Assembly: GCA_904420015.1 (NCBI GenBank)
Contig: CAJFTS010000044.1
Coordinates: 49,382-113,381 of the forward strand
From: an uncultured Clostridia bacterium
Lineage (GTDB): Bacteria > Bacillota > Clostridia > Oscillospirales > Acutalibacteraceae
Reading direction: 5' to 3'
Length of the DNA: 64,000 nt
Positions within the stretch are counted from its first letter, which is position 1, and every line of letters begins with the position of its first letter. Under the pieces are notes generated by a model, which was given only the letters and a program-made list of their open reading frames with translations, had not been told where the DNA came from and ran no database searches. Both the position numbers and the translations under genes were made by a program. This document shows, piece after piece, positions 1 to 8,442 of the stretch.

Positions 1-1
1 A

Positions 2-730
2 GGGCTTTTGCGAAGCTACCGCCGAAGCGCCCCCTGCTTTCGCCTGGTGGCGGCAAAGGGGGTGCTGTCGGCGGGGCTTCCCATCGCGCTGCAGGAAGGG
101 CTTGTCAACGTCTCTTTTTTGGTTATAACCGCCATGATAAACCGCATGGGCCTGATTGCCTCGGCTGCGGTAGGGGTGGTAGAAAAGCTCATTATGTTCA
201 GCATGCTGCCTGCCACCGCCTTTTCCGCCGCCTTAGCCGCCTTGACCGCCCAGCACTTCGGGGCGGGACTGATGGGCCGTGCGAAACGGTGCCTTGGGCT
301 GGCCATCGGGATGTCCCTCCTCTTCGGCATGGCCTGCATGCTGCTGGCGCAAACAAATCCCGCCTCCCTGGTGGGGCTGTTTACCACCGATCCTCAGGTA
401 ATCGCCCAGGGCTCGCTTTATCTGCGCTCTTACAGCATAGACTGTGTTTTGGTCTCCTTCGTCTTTTGTATGAACGCCTTTTTCAGCGGCGGCGGGCACC
501 CGGTCTTTCCGCTGGTCCATAGTCTCATCGCTACCTTCTTCGTGCGCATTCCCATCTCCGGACTATTCATACATGCGGCGGCGCCCAGTATGCTTTCCAT
601 TGGCTTTGCCGCGCCTGCCGCTTCCCTTCTGTCCCTGCTTCTGTGCCTGTGGTTTTTCCTGCGCCATTTTCCGAATCCCTCACAAAAAGCCAAATGCGCC
701 AAGCCTTCTCCTCTGCCAAGCCGGACCTGA
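2..730 (+). CDS. MATE family multidrug/metabolite exporter, C-terminal part
   Basis: This is the C-terminal half of a MATE-type Na+/H+-coupled efflux protein; the frame is open to the left edge, so the N-terminal half lies outside the window. The visible 240 residues contain a re-entrant MATE repeat (LPIALQEGLVNVSFLVITAMINRMG), several hydrophobic helices and the usual basic C-terminal tail. MATE proteins export cationic drugs and metabolites across the cytoplasmic membrane. The TTG at position 8 is unlikely to be the true start, because the conserved sequence continues the family pattern from upstream. The gene ends 11 bp before the stop of a convergent gene, and no terminator hairpin is evident between them. 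Confidence 0.8.
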   Translation, partial: GLLRSYRRSAPCFRLVAAKGVLSAGLPIALQEGLVNVSFLVITAMINRMGLIASAAVGVVEKLIMFSMLPATAFSAALAALTAQHFGAGLMGRAKRCLGLAIGMSLLFGMACMLLAQTNPASLVGLFTTDPQVIAQGSLYLRSYSIDCVLVSFVFCMNAFFSGGGHPVFPLVHSLIATFFVRIPISGLFIHAAAPSMLSIGFAAPAASLLSLLLCLWFFLRHFPNPSQKAKCAKPSPLPSRT

Positions 731-741
731 TTTACTATTAT

Positions 742-1692
742 TTACCTGCTCGGGAGCAGGGTCTGGATTTCCACCGCCGCCTCCAGAAAGGTGCGGTTGG
801 TATGGGGAGCCTGGAGGCGTTGAAGCGCCTCCATCAGCCGTGCCGCCCGCTTGCGCGTGTGCTTACCTGTTTGAAGATACTCGCTGAAATGAGGCAGCAG
901 CCGGGAGATATCGCTCCGGTACCAGCCGCTTTGCTCCGTTTCCTGCGCCAGCCGGACAATCAGCCACTGCAGCGCAGGCAAGTCCATGTAAAGCAATTTC
1001 ACTTTACGGTCTAAACGCACCTTTTCCAAAGAGGCTATGGTAATATCGAAGATAAGAAAGGTGAGCATCGCTTCTACAAGCGGTGCAAGCAATCCGTCGG
1101 CCATCCAGCGGTTGGAAGCGTCGGGGGCAAGCAGAAAAACGGCGGTAAATTTTCCTGATAGCTTGACGCAGGTGGCGAAGATACACAACAGACCCATGGA
1201 AAAGTAAAGCGCCGGACGGCAGCGCATCAGCAGGTAGAGCGCCACCACCCACAGCAAAAACAGCAGGTAGCGGCAAGCGTAGACCACGCTGTCCTTCAGC
1301 CCGGAAATCCGTTCGCAAAAGATAAAAAGGCCGGATAGGCTTGTCCCCTGCCCGTGCAGGTATTGCAGATATCCTTCATTTTCCTGTAATGCGCCGGCTA
1401 TTTCCCACTGCCCGTCCGCCAGCTGCCCGGACAAAGAGGACAGGCTTTCCCCTGCCGCAATCCCCGGCAGCGAATCAGGCACGCCGTACAGCCGTTGGGT
1501 TTGAGTGGAAAAATAGACGTTTTCGGAAAACGCCCCATCCGTGGCATACCGGTACAGATAGGAGGGATGCTCTTTCTCAATCCACTGGTATATGCCCTCC
1601 CCACAGGAGGTGGAGAAAATGAAAACCATGTAAAAAAGTAAGGCCGCCAACGCCGCCTTACCGATTCCTTTTACCAAAGAAAACACCTGCAT
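742..1692 (-). CDS. Unknown polytopic membrane protein
   Basis: I do not recognise a family in this 316-residue protein. It has an N-terminal hydrophobic segment (about residues 8-28), an extracytoplasmic-looking stretch of about 100 residues, a cluster of three or four membrane helices (about 142-220), and a charged cytoplasmic C-terminal region of about 95 residues rich in Arg and Leu. The layout resembles a sensor or accessory membrane protein, but there is no HATPase, GGDEF or other signalling motif. The start ATG has only a weak ribosome site (tagagaa). The gene stands alone between a convergent exporter and a long non-coding stretch. Calling it a real gene rests on length and membrane topology. 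Confidence 0.55.
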   Translation of the reverse strand: MQVFSLVKGIGKAALAALLFYMVFIFSTSCGEGIYQWIEKEHPSYLYRYATDGAFSENVYFSTQTQRLYGVPDSLPGIAAGESLSSLSGQLADGQWEIAGALQENEGYLQYLHGQGTSLSGLFIFCERISGLKDSVVYACRYLLFLLWVVALYLLMRCRPALYFSMGLLCIFATCVKLSGKFTAVFLLAPDASNRWMADGLLAPLVEAMLTFLIFDITIASLEKVRLDRKVKLLYMDLPALQWLIVRLAQETEQSGWYRSDISRLLPHFSEYLQTGKHTRKRAARLMEALQRLQAPHTNRTFLEAAVEIQTLLPSR

Positions 1693-2289
1693 TTCTCTAA
1701 GCGCTGCATTCCTTTATCGTTTCCGTGCTTACTGGCGGAAATACCCGCCCGCCCATTGCCAATTGCAGGTTTTCTGTGTTTTTTCCCCTTCCGCCGCCCT
1801 GCTTGCATGCTTTAGAACCTCCCGGCAACGGTTGGCACGCGGCGCGGCTGCCCCTTTCTGCAAAAGGACAGCCGCGCCGGCTTTGCTGCGATCCGTTCCC
1901 CTGCAAAAAGCCTGGTTTTTCAAATCCCGCATTGCCTCAGCAAAGCGCCACACCCTCCCGCGCCCGTCGATGGAAGGCTGCTTTCTTCCGTCTTTCTTCT
2001 GCTGACAAGCGAGCAGGGGAGGTTTTCTCTCCCCTCTCCCACCGCCGTGCATGCTGTTCGGCATAGGGCGTTTCCACCTAACTTCCAAGTATGCCGTTCC
2101 ATGGAAATAACCCCAGCAGCGGATAAGACCAGCCCTGCTTTGGCTTTCCTTTTGAGATCACTCTGACTGCGCAGGTCTTTGTCACTATCCACCGGTAACG
2201 GCCGCCCATATAGGAGGTCTGCCTTGCAAGGTCTCTTCCTATTATATGGACTATTACCACAGAACACGGGTATCCCCGTCATATACAAG
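1693..2289. other. Non-coding stretch, possible degraded ribozyme/mobile-element remnant
   Basis: About 600 bp without a convincing gene; the open frames here are Arg/Cys/Pro-rich and lack ribosome sites. On the minus strand the sequence at about 2080-2000 reads as a compact structured RNA (a GCATGCACGGCGGTGGGAGA element followed by a small GGGGAG...CTCCCC hairpin). This recalls the 3' end of bacterial group II introns, but I could not match a domain V with certainty, so the assignment is tentative. Confidence 0.25.
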
Positions 2290-2318
2290 AAAGGCAGGGA
2301 TTGCTTCCCTGCCTTTCG
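2290..2318 (-). terminator. Terminator hairpin after the glycosyltransferase gene
   Basis: A near-perfect stem (AAAGGCAGGGA / TCCCTGCCTTT) with a short loop lies directly after the stop codon of the plsY-glycosyltransferase pair. The stem carries T residues at its 3' arm, but no long T tract follows. Confidence 0.6.
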
Positions 2319-2320
2319 CC

Positions 2321-3442
2321 TTATTTCTTTACAGCCTCTTCCGCAAATCGGCAAATCTCCTCAGAGGCGCAAGGGGGGATGTACTGCCTCTGCTTCTCCC
2401 TGCGCCGCCGGGCATTTTGAGGGTTATTCATCTCCTCAATCACCGAAAGCAGCTCCTTTGCCGGATGCTTTACCGCCGCACTCATGCCCCGCTGTACAAA
2501 AAACTCGGCATTGCGCATTTCACAGCCGGGAATGGGGGATATATGTACAAGCGCAACCCCTAAAACGGCGGCTTCGGTAGAGGAAAGCCCGCCCGGCTTC
2601 GAGAGGAACACGTCGCAGCCCCGCATATAATCCGCCATCTGCGTAGTACTTTGCAGCAGGAGTATCTGCTCATTGCGGCCGTATTTGATGGTCAGCCTCC
2701 GGTAGAGCCACTGGTTGTTTCCACAGACCACCACCAAAACATGGTCCGGGTTCTCCCGCAGATATCGCCGCATACAACGGATGGTCTTTGCCATCTTTCC
2801 CGCGCCTATGCTGCCGCCGGAGAGCAGAAGATACCTCTTTTGCGGATCAAGCCCCAGCTCTTTTAAGGCGGCTTCCCGGCTTTTTTCCTCTAAAAATTCC
2901 CGGCGCACCGGAATCCCCAAAGGGACCAGCTTCTCCTCGGAAATTCCCCGCCTGGAAAACTCCTCCTTGAGCTGCGGCGAGGGAATGACATAATAATCAC
3001 AGTCGGTCTCCTCAGTAAAGGGAATACAGGTGTAATCGGTTGCGACAAAGATGGTGACCGGCAGCACGACACCGTTGTTTTTCAGCTGCGCTAAAATTTC
3101 CGCCGGAAAAATATGGGGCATCACAATCACATCCACCGGATGAAGCCGAAGATACTCCTGCATATGAGCGGCCATCTTCCCGTTGATCCAGTACACCGGA
3201 GAACGAAAGGGCAGACGACGGAACAGCTCGCCGAGCAGATAGACCAGACCGAAGGCCCAGGGCGCCCGCTGTACCAGCTTGATGTAGGCGTTACCGATGT
3301 TTGAGGCGAGCCCCTCGCTGGCCAGCTGATAAGGATCCATAATCTGCACATGATGGCCCCGTCTTTCAAACGCCTGGGCAACCGCCTCGCCCGCAGCGTT
3401 ATGCCCTCCGCCGGTACTGCAGGATAATATCAAAGCTTCCAT
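2321..3442 (-). CDS. MGDG synthase/UgtP-type glycolipid glycosyltransferase
   Basis: A 373-residue GT28-type glycosyltransferase of the monogalactosyldiacylglycerol synthase family, which transfers a sugar from a nucleotide sugar to diacylglycerol at the membrane surface. The N-terminal acceptor domain opens with the diagnostic STGGGHNAAGEAVAQAF motif and MDPY. The C-terminal donor domain contains GGSIGAGKM (about residue 210) and SKPGGLSSTEAAVLG, the nucleotide-sugar binding signature. The start chosen is the ATG at 3442, behind an AGGGTGAGG ribosome site; a longer frame exists upstream but is not family-like. It overlaps the 3' end of the plsY paralog by 13 bp, so the two are translationally coupled and probably act in one lipid pathway. 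Confidence 0.85.
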   Translation of the reverse strand: MEALILSCSTGGGHNAAGEAVAQAFERRGHHVQIMDPYQLASEGLASNIGNAYIKLVQRAPWAFGLVYLLGELFRRLPFRSPVYWINGKMAAHMQEYLRLHPVDVIVMPHIFPAEILAQLKNNGVVLPVTIFVATDYTCIPFTEETDCDYYVIPSPQLKEEFSRRGISEEKLVPLGIPVRREFLEEKSREAALKELGLDPQKRYLLLSGGSIGAGKMAKTIRCMRRYLRENPDHVLVVVCGNNQWLYRRLTIKYGRNEQILLLQSTTQMADYMRGCDVFLSKPGGLSSTEAAVLGVALVHISPIPGCEMRNAEFFVQRGMSAAVKHPAKELLSVIEEMNNPQNARRRREKQRQYIPPCASEEICRFAEEAVKK

Positions 3443-4044
3443 ACAAACCTCACCCTGCATTTCTCCTTCTTTTCCGAGCTCGTCAGCAACTTGCCCACGA
3501 TCAGCACCGCGATTCCCCCAAACCCAACGAGAATCGGAAGCTCCCGAACGAACAGCGGCATCAGCAACGCTGCCACCACATAGGTCCACAATGTTTTATG
3601 ATAATTGGGAGAAATCCGTAAAATAAGCGAAAAGAACAAAAACACACTTGCCAAAACCGCCAGCGGCCAGATATCCGGGACCAGCCCCAAAAGGCATCCG
3701 AAGGAAACGGCGATCCCCTTTCCGCCCTGAAACCGATGAAAGATCGGCAAAACATGGCCGACCACCGGCGCGGCCAGCACGAAAGCCACCGCAAAGCTGC
3801 ACTCCGGCAAAGGGACACCGTTTATATAGAGAAACACCGGAAAAAATCCCTTGGCCAAATCGCCGCACAAGGTGAGCACGCCGCACCAAAAGCCCCCGTA
3901 GAGAAAGGCATTGGCCGTGCCTGGATTTTGATCCTTGCTCTCCCCGGCAATGTCCTTTCGCTTAAAGAGGTAGCCAAAGATATAGGCAAACAGCATACTG
4001 CCCGCCAGATAACCGGACACGATAAAAATCAAATCGCGCAGCAT
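3430..4044 (-). CDS. plsY: PlsY-type glycerol-3-phosphate acyltransferase
   Basis: A 204-residue integral membrane protein of the PlsY family, which acylates glycerol-3-phosphate from acyl-phosphate to make lysophosphatidic acid, the first step of phospholipid synthesis. The conserved motifs are present in order: an N-terminal GYLAGS segment, NPGTANA, GDLAKG, and HVLPIFHRFQGGKGIAVSFG. Five or more membrane helices are visible, and the length is normal for the family. It is first in a two-gene operon with the glycolipid glycosyltransferase, behind a good sigma-A promoter. A genome of this type often has another plsY, so this copy may be dedicated to glycolipid precursors; that is inference. 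Confidence 0.85.
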   Translation of the reverse strand: MLRDLIFIVSGYLAGSMLFAYIFGYLFKRKDIAGESKDQNPGTANAFLYGGFWCGVLTLCGDLAKGFFPVFLYINGVPLPECSFAVAFVLAAPVVGHVLPIFHRFQGGKGIAVSFGCLLGLVPDIWPLAVLASVFLFFSLILRISPNYHKTLWTYVVAALLMPLFVRELPILVGFGGIAVLIVGKLLTSSEKKEKCRVRFVWKL

Positions 4045-4143
4045 CTCGCATCCCTCCCCTGTTCCAAAGTATTTATGTATTCGTCATCCTGTCCTTCGGA
4101 TAACGGGAAAGCAGCCGCAAGCCTCCCCTGTCCGATTCTCTTT

Positions 4144-4172
4144 ATTCTACCTTTTTCGTCGCCATTTGTAAA
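4144..4172 (-). promoter_or_regulatory. Sigma-A promoter of plsY
   Basis: On the minus strand TTTACA and TAGAAT are separated by 17 bp, close to the sigma-A consensus, about 100 bp in front of the plsY start. Confidence 0.6.
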
Positions 4173-4328
4173 CCATCCGACGGACATCCGGTAAATTCGC
4201 CGCCTATTTTACCTCAATTTTCCTCAAAAAACAGCCTAATATTTAATTTTTCCTTCCCTTTACACCCAGGTGTTTTCCTAATTGCATAAATCCCACCGGT
4301 ACTTGTATTGCTTTACCCGCCTGTTTTA

Positions 4329-4357
4329 TTGCTAAAAGCCTTCCAAATAGGATAAAT
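4329..4357 (+). promoter_or_regulatory. Possible sigma-A promoter of azlCD
   Basis: TTGCTA and ATAAAT are separated by 17 bp, about 80 bp in front of the azlC start. It is weaker than the divergent plsY promoter. The 392-bp region 4045-4436 shows only these two promoters; I see no leader or riboswitch that I can name. Confidence 0.4.
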
Positions 4358-4436
4358 ATCCATCTTTTCCTCACATAGCTTGCAATCCGGATCATCGAAT
4401 GGTAAACTTTTATCAAATAAAAAGGAGGTTGCACGG

Positions 4437-5156
4437 TTGCAGGCATACGACGAGAAACATAGAAAATGGAATGCGCTGAAGGCGGCTTTTCCCCACACCC
4501 TGCCGATTTTGACCGGCTTTTTGTTTTTAGGCCTGACCTACGGGGTGTATATGAACGTCTCCGGCTTTTCTTTCTGGTACCCAATGGTGATGAGCCTGAC
4601 CATCTTCGGCGGGTCCCTGGAATTTGTGGCGGTTTCCATGCTGATGGGCGCCTTCGCGCCTCTTCAGACACTGATAATGACGCTGATGATCCAGGCAAGG
4701 CATTTGTTTTACGGCATCTCCATGCTGGAAAAATTTAAGGGCACCGGATGGAAAAAGTTTTATTTGATATTCGGGATGTGCGACGAAAGCTTTTCCATCA
4801 ATTATACGGCTAAAATTCCTAAAACAGTAGATCGGGGCTGGTTTTTGTTCTTCGTCACCTTGTTAAACCATCTCTACTGGGTGGCGGGCGCAACGCTGGG
4901 AGGAATCTTAGGCTCCCTGATTCCTTTTGAGACCAATGGGCTTGAATTTGTAATGACGGCCATGTTCGTGGTCATCTTCCTCGATCAGTGGCGCAAGGAA
5001 AAAAAGCATATCACCGCTCTGATTGGGGTAGGAGCCTCCGTCCTCTGCCTGTTGATTTTTGGGCCGGACTCCTTCCTCCTGCCCACCATGGCCTGCATTT
5101 TGGCGTTTTTGTCCTTCCTGCGCCGGCCGATTGAGAAGGCAGGTGGACTGGAATGA
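4437..5156 (+). CDS. azlC: AzlC-type branched-chain amino acid exporter, large subunit
   Basis: AzlC forms, with AzlD, an exporter of branched-chain amino acids and analogues such as azaleucine. The 239-residue protein shows the family pattern: an N-terminal [22 protein letters not shown] segment, [14 protein letters not shown], and the conserved [12 protein letters not shown] motif, with about six membrane helices. The start chosen is TTG at 4437 because a strong AAAGGAGG lies 8 bp ahead; the ATG at 4380 lacks a ribosome site and would add 19 atypical residues. The stop overlaps the azlD start (ATGA), so the subunits are translationally coupled. Confidence 0.88.
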   Translation: MQAYDEKHRKWNALKAAFPHTLPILTGFLFLGLTYGVYMNVSGFSFWYPMVMSLTIFGGSLEFVAVSMLMGAFAPLQTLIMTLMIQARHLFYGISMLEKFKGTGWKKFYLIFGMCDESFSINYTAKIPKTVDRGWFLFFVTLLNHLYWVAGATLGGILGSLIPFETNGLEFVMTAMFVVIFLDQWRKEKKHITALIGVGASVLCLLIFGPDSFLLPTMACILAFLSFLRRPIEKAGGLE

Positions 5157-5485
5157 CCATGACGCTCACCCAGCAGATTATCACCATCGCCATCTGCGTA
5201 CTGGGAACGATGGCGACCCGGTTTCTTCCGTTCCTTATTTTCTCAACAAAAAAGCCCACGCCGAAGTATGTACAGTATCTGGGCAAGGCTCTGCCCGCCG
5301 CCATCTTCGGCATGCTGGTGATCTACTGCCTCAAAGACGTCTCCATCTTAACCGGCAGCCACGGCTTGCCGGAGGCGCTTTCCATCCTGGCGGTTGTAGG
5401 GCTGCATCTTTGGAAACGCCAAATGCTCCTTTCCATCGCAGGCGGTACCATCTGTTATATGCTGCTGGTCCAGCTGGTGTTTTAA
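5153..5485 (+). CDS. azlD: AzlD-type branched-chain amino acid exporter, small subunit
   Basis: The small membrane partner of AzlC: 110 residues, four predicted helices, with the family's N-terminal [12 protein letters not shown] and the [24 protein letters not shown] motif. It starts inside the azlC stop codon (ATGA overlap) and ends 20 bp before a strong terminator, closing the two-gene operon. Confidence 0.88.
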   Translation: MTMTLTQQIITIAICVLGTMATRFLPFLIFSTKKPTPKYVQYLGKALPAAIFGMLVIYCLKDVSILTGSHGLPEALSILAVVGLHLWKRQMLLSIAGGTICYMLLVQLVF

Positions 5486-5498
5486 GACTTGAAACGAA

Positions 5499-5540
5499 AA
5501 TCAGAAAAGCCCCCGGGTTCCCCGGGGGCTTTTCTGATTC
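5499..5540 (+). terminator. Rho-independent terminator of azlCD
   Basis: A nearly perfect inverted repeat (AATCAGAAAAGCCCCCGGG ... CCCGGGGGCTTTTCTGATT). The A/T arms make it bidirectional, so it may also stop readthrough from the right. Confidence 0.8.
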
Positions 5541-5550
5541 ATTGTTCACG

Positions 5551-5790
5551 GAAACCACCGGCTCTGCCGGTGGAGATGTCCCGCAAAAGAGCGTTCGCTA
5601 AAAGCATCGAGCAAAGCGAGCACAGCCAGCCTTACGGTGACGGAAGGCTTTCGGTTAAAATGGGGATTCGCCCGTTACGGGGTGCAGGGCAAGTGATGCA
5701 AGTGAAATAAATTTTCGTGCGTCTTGAGACGCTTGCTGGCAATAAGCCCTGATAGGGCTTACTCAAGCCTCCGGCTTTGCCGGTGGGTTT
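5551..5790. repeat. Non-coding element bounded by two near-identical hairpins, possible IS200/IS605-derived MITE
   Basis: The left hairpin CCACCGGC-TCT-GCCGGTGG (5555-5573) and the right hairpin CCTCCGGC-TTT-GCCGGTGG (5768-5786) have 8-bp stems and 3-nt loops and flank about 195 bp of sequence that is not a credible gene. An internal AAGCCCT-GATA-AGGGCTT-like hairpin lies near 5745-5760. Small subterminal hairpins at both ends are typical of IS200/IS605 elements and their non-autonomous derivatives. The right end runs into the last codons of the ECF ATPase gene, so the element probably supplied its stop codon. Confidence 0.4.
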
Positions 5791-7208
5791 GACTCGCCGA
5801 AGAAATAGCGGTGGGCCAGCTCTTTGCCGCCCTCCTGCGCCACAACGCCCTTTTCGATCAGCACCGCGTGATCGCAGAGCGCTTCGGCACAGCGCATATC
5901 GTGGGTAATGGTAATCATGGTATTCCCGTATTGCTCGTGAAGCCGGTTAAGGATATGGATAAGCTCACTGAGCCCTGTATAATCCTGGCCTACCGTCGGC
6001 TCATCCAATAGAAGAACCTCCGGCTTAGACGCTACCACCGCCGCGATGGAGACCCGACGCTTCTGTCCTTCCGAAAGGGACTGCGGATGCCGGTGGGCCA
6101 GATGGGCGATGCCGAACAGCTCCATGATTTCCTGCGCATCCTGCTGAGACGGTGCTCCAAAGGCCACCTCCTGCTCCACCGTCGGCATAAACAGCTGGTA
6201 ATTCGGGTTTTGGTATACCACGCCGACCTTTTTAAACCATTCGTGGCTTCCCTTTGGCTTCTGTCCCAGCTTCGGGTCGATGCTTTGGGTAATGCTTCCC
6301 CGACTCGGGGCATACAGCCGGGCCAGCAGACGAAGAAGAGTGGTCTTGCCGCAGCCGTTTTCCCCAAGCAGGATCACCCGTTCCCCCTTCTTCACTGTAA
6401 ACTCCACATCTCTTAAAATCTCCCGTCCCTTGACGGAAAAGCCGACGTGCGCAATCTGCAAAGCCGGGTCCTTTGCGTTGCTCGCACGGCATTCGTCCTG
6501 TATGTACTTCGCCTGCTCACGAAGGTATTCCCGTTTGTTTTCCACCTTGGAAATGCGCCCCGCCTGGATGCGAAACACCGTGTCCACATAGGGGAGCACC
6601 ATATCCAGCCGATGCTCCACCACCAAGACCGCATAGCCGGATCTGGTAAGCTGACGCAAGGTGGTCATCAACAGCTCCGCGCCCGGCTTATCCAGGTTGG
6701 CGAGCGGCTCGTCGAGCACCAGGATCTTTTGCTCGGTAGCAAGGGTGGCGGCGGTAATCAGCCGCTGCTTTTGGCCGCCGGAAAGGGTCCTTGTTTTCCA
6801 TCCCGGGTCCAGCTTCATCTGACCGCAGGCGCGCTCGACACAGCCCTTGATTCTTTCCGGGGAAAAGGCGAAATTTTCACAGCCGAAGGCGATTTCATCC
6901 TCCACCAGCTGCTGGATGATCTGCGCCTCTGCATTTTGCAGCACCACCCCTACCTTTCGGCAGACCTCATTCATCTTTTGCCCGACGATGTTTTCCCCGT
7001 CGATGCAAACCTCGCCCGTGATTTCTCCGGGCGTAACGTTGGGGATAATACCTGCAAGCAGGGCGAGCACCGTACTCTTCCCTTCTCCGGAAAAGCCGGA
7101 AAGGAGCGCGATTTCACCATATTCCACATGTAAGCAGGCGTCGGTAAGGACCTTCTCCTCATAGCCTTCATAGGAAAAGCCGACATGCTTTAGTTCAATC
7201 GCCTTCAC
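5763..7208 (-). CDS. ECF transporter ATPase, two fused ABC domains
   Basis: A 481-residue protein with two tandem ABC ATPase domains, the energising subunit of an energy-coupling-factor importer. Domain 1 has Walker A GFSGEGKST, signature LSGGQKQR and Walker B ILVLDEP; domain 2 has Walker A GENGCGKTT, signature LSEGQKRR and LLLDEPTVGQD. Fused EcfA1/A2 proteins of this kind pair with one T and one S subunit. The start overlaps the T-subunit stop (ATGA). It is the last gene of the haem-locus operon. In S. pyogenes an ECF transporter at the end of the sia operon (SiaFGH) has been linked to haem uptake, which supports the same cargo here by analogy. The last residues (NPPAKPEA) come from an adjacent repeat and look acquired. 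Confidence 0.88.
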   Translation of the reverse strand: MKAIELKHVGFSYEGYEEKVLTDACLHVEYGEIALLSGFSGEGKSTVLALLAGIIPNVTPGEITGEVCIDGENIVGQKMNEVCRKVGVVLQNAEAQIIQQLVEDEIAFGCENFAFSPERIKGCVERACGQMKLDPGWKTRTLSGGQKQRLITAATLATEQKILVLDEPLANLDKPGAELLMTTLRQLTRSGYAVLVVEHRLDMVLPYVDTVFRIQAGRISKVENKREYLREQAKYIQDECRASNAKDPALQIAHVGFSVKGREILRDVEFTVKKGERVILLGENGCGKTTLLRLLARLYAPSRGSITQSIDPKLGQKPKGSHEWFKKVGVVYQNPNYQLFMPTVEQEVAFGAPSQQDAQEIMELFGIAHLAHRHPQSLSEGQKRRVSIAAVVASKPEVLLLDEPTVGQDYTGLSELIHILNRLHEQYGNTMITITHDMRCAEALCDHAVLIEKGVVAQEGGKELAHRYFFGESNPPAKPEA

Positions 7209-7882
7209 AGTACCACCACCAATCCTGCGCCCGCCAAGGCAAGCAGCAAAAATACAAGGTCCGCCGGACGAATTCGCACGGTTTTATAAACCGAGCAGGC
7301 CGACGCGTCCTTGGTAAAGCCCCGCGTTTCCACCGAAAGCGCAAGGGTATCGGAAATATTCACAAGGCGCATGACCAAGGGAATCAGAAAAGCGCGGTAG
7401 AAAATCTGAGGGCTCAAAAAGCTGCCGGCTCCCCTGGTCTTCATCGCTTCGCGCACCTGCCTGACCTCCCCGCCGAGCAGAGGGAAAAAGGTCAGGGTAA
7501 TCATCATCCCCAGGGTAATCATACGGGGAATTTTCAAGGTGGAAAAGTTTCGCACCAGGCTAATCGGAGACAGGGCGAGCCCGGGAATAACCGCGATGCC
7601 CACCGCAAGAATCCGATTTACCGCCGCATAGGTGGACTGCACATCCTTTGAAATGGCATAAGTGATTCCGGCGAGAATAGCACTGAGCACCGCCGCGACC
7701 GGCAGGATGGCCAGACAGGAGCGCCAATAGCCGAAAGCCAAAAACAACAGCCACATGCCGCCTAAGTACCAAATGCATTCGATGTTTTTCGCCGTGATTA
7801 ATCCGAAAACCAGGATCAGCACCGACGTAAAAAGGCCGATCACCGGGTAGATGGGGCGTTTTACCAATAACTTTTCGCTCAC
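7205..7882 (-). CDS. ECF transporter transmembrane T subunit
   Basis: The 225-residue EcfT-type scaffold protein couples ATP hydrolysis to the substrate-binding S subunit. It has four to five membrane helices in the N-terminal part. It also has the two coupling-helix motifs typical of the family: an A-x-x-x-R-G element (REAMKTRGAGS) and a second Arg-Gly element (VETRGFTK) towards the C-terminus. It overlaps the S-subunit gene upstream and the ATPase gene downstream by 4 bp each. No second T-subunit gene occurs in the window. Confidence 0.85.
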   Translation of the reverse strand: MSEKLLVKRPIYPVIGLFTSVLILVFGLITAKNIECIWYLGGMWLLFLAFGYWRSCLAILPVAAVLSAILAGITYAISKDVQSTYAAVNRILAVGIAVIPGLALSPISLVRNFSTLKIPRMITLGMMITLTFFPLLGGEVRQVREAMKTRGAGSFLSPQIFYRAFLIPLVMRLVNISDTLALSVETRGFTKDASACSVYKTVRIRPADLVFLLLALAGAGLVVVL

Positions 7883-8442
7883 TTTTTCATTGCTCCCGAC
7901 TTTTTGAGTTCTCTGGAAATTTTAATGCCAATCCAAGCGCCCAAGGCGGAAATGGCAAGCACCGCCAGGGACATGCCCACCGTGACCCAAGGCGCTCTGG
8001 TGGCGACCGCCGCCATAGCCTCCCGGCCGAACAGGTAATTGTAGAGGAAATTAAAGGGCAGGGAAAGGGGATTATAGAGCAGCACAGCAAGGAAAATCGC
8101 GCTGTCTTTTTTGTAGCCGCGGAATACCAAAATGACCAGCAGCTCGATGAGCAGGCCGACGACGATGTTGGAAAAGAACATGGGCGGCGCCATCAGCAGC
8201 TGGAACAGCCCCGTCAGAAGCGCCATAATGAAAAGCGCGCCGGGCTTGCGGATTTTCATCAAACCGATGGCGAAGAAAACCGAAATTTGCAGACCCGTCA
8301 CCACCTGTGCGATACCGAACACCACCGTCTGCAAGCTTGCCACCAGCGGCATGACGGCACAGGTACACAGGGTTACGGCGGAAATAATGGCCAGGAACAC
8401 GATATCCTTTACTTTGAACGGCTCAAAAATTTTCTCTTTCAT
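7879..8442 (-). CDS. ECF substrate-binding S subunit, MptD/Trep_Strep family
   Basis: A 187-residue hydrophobic protein with six predicted helices. The pattern (N-terminal KVKDIVFLAIISAVT, then LPFNFLYNYLFG and a basic C-terminal tail) matches the MptD or 'Trep_Strep' family of S components, which confer substrate specificity on ECF importers. The family name reflects its occurrence in treponemes and streptococci. Here it lies in a haem locus, immediately before the T and A subunits with 4-bp overlaps, so haem, a porphyrin or a metal is the likely cargo; this is inferred from context. The ribosome site is GGAGAG. Confidence 0.8.
   Translation of the reverse strand: MKEKIFEPFKVKDIVFLAIISAVTLCTCAVMPLVASLQTVVFGIAQVVTGLQISVFFAIGLMKIRKPGALFIMALLTGLFQLLMAPPMFFSNIVVGLLIELLVILVFRGYKKDSAIFLAVLLYNPLSLPFNFLYNYLFGREAMAAVATRAPWVTVGMSLAVLAISALGAWIGIKISRELKKSGAMKK

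Noticed and set aside
1920..2354. 144-codon minus-strand frame before the glycosyltransferase terminator
   Set aside because: It spans the terminator hairpin and has no ribosome site or recognisable sequence.
7879..8442. S subunit as a riboflavin or biotin transporter
   Set aside because: The sequence lacks RibU or BioY signatures and fits the MptD/Trep_Strep family; the haem context argues otherwise.
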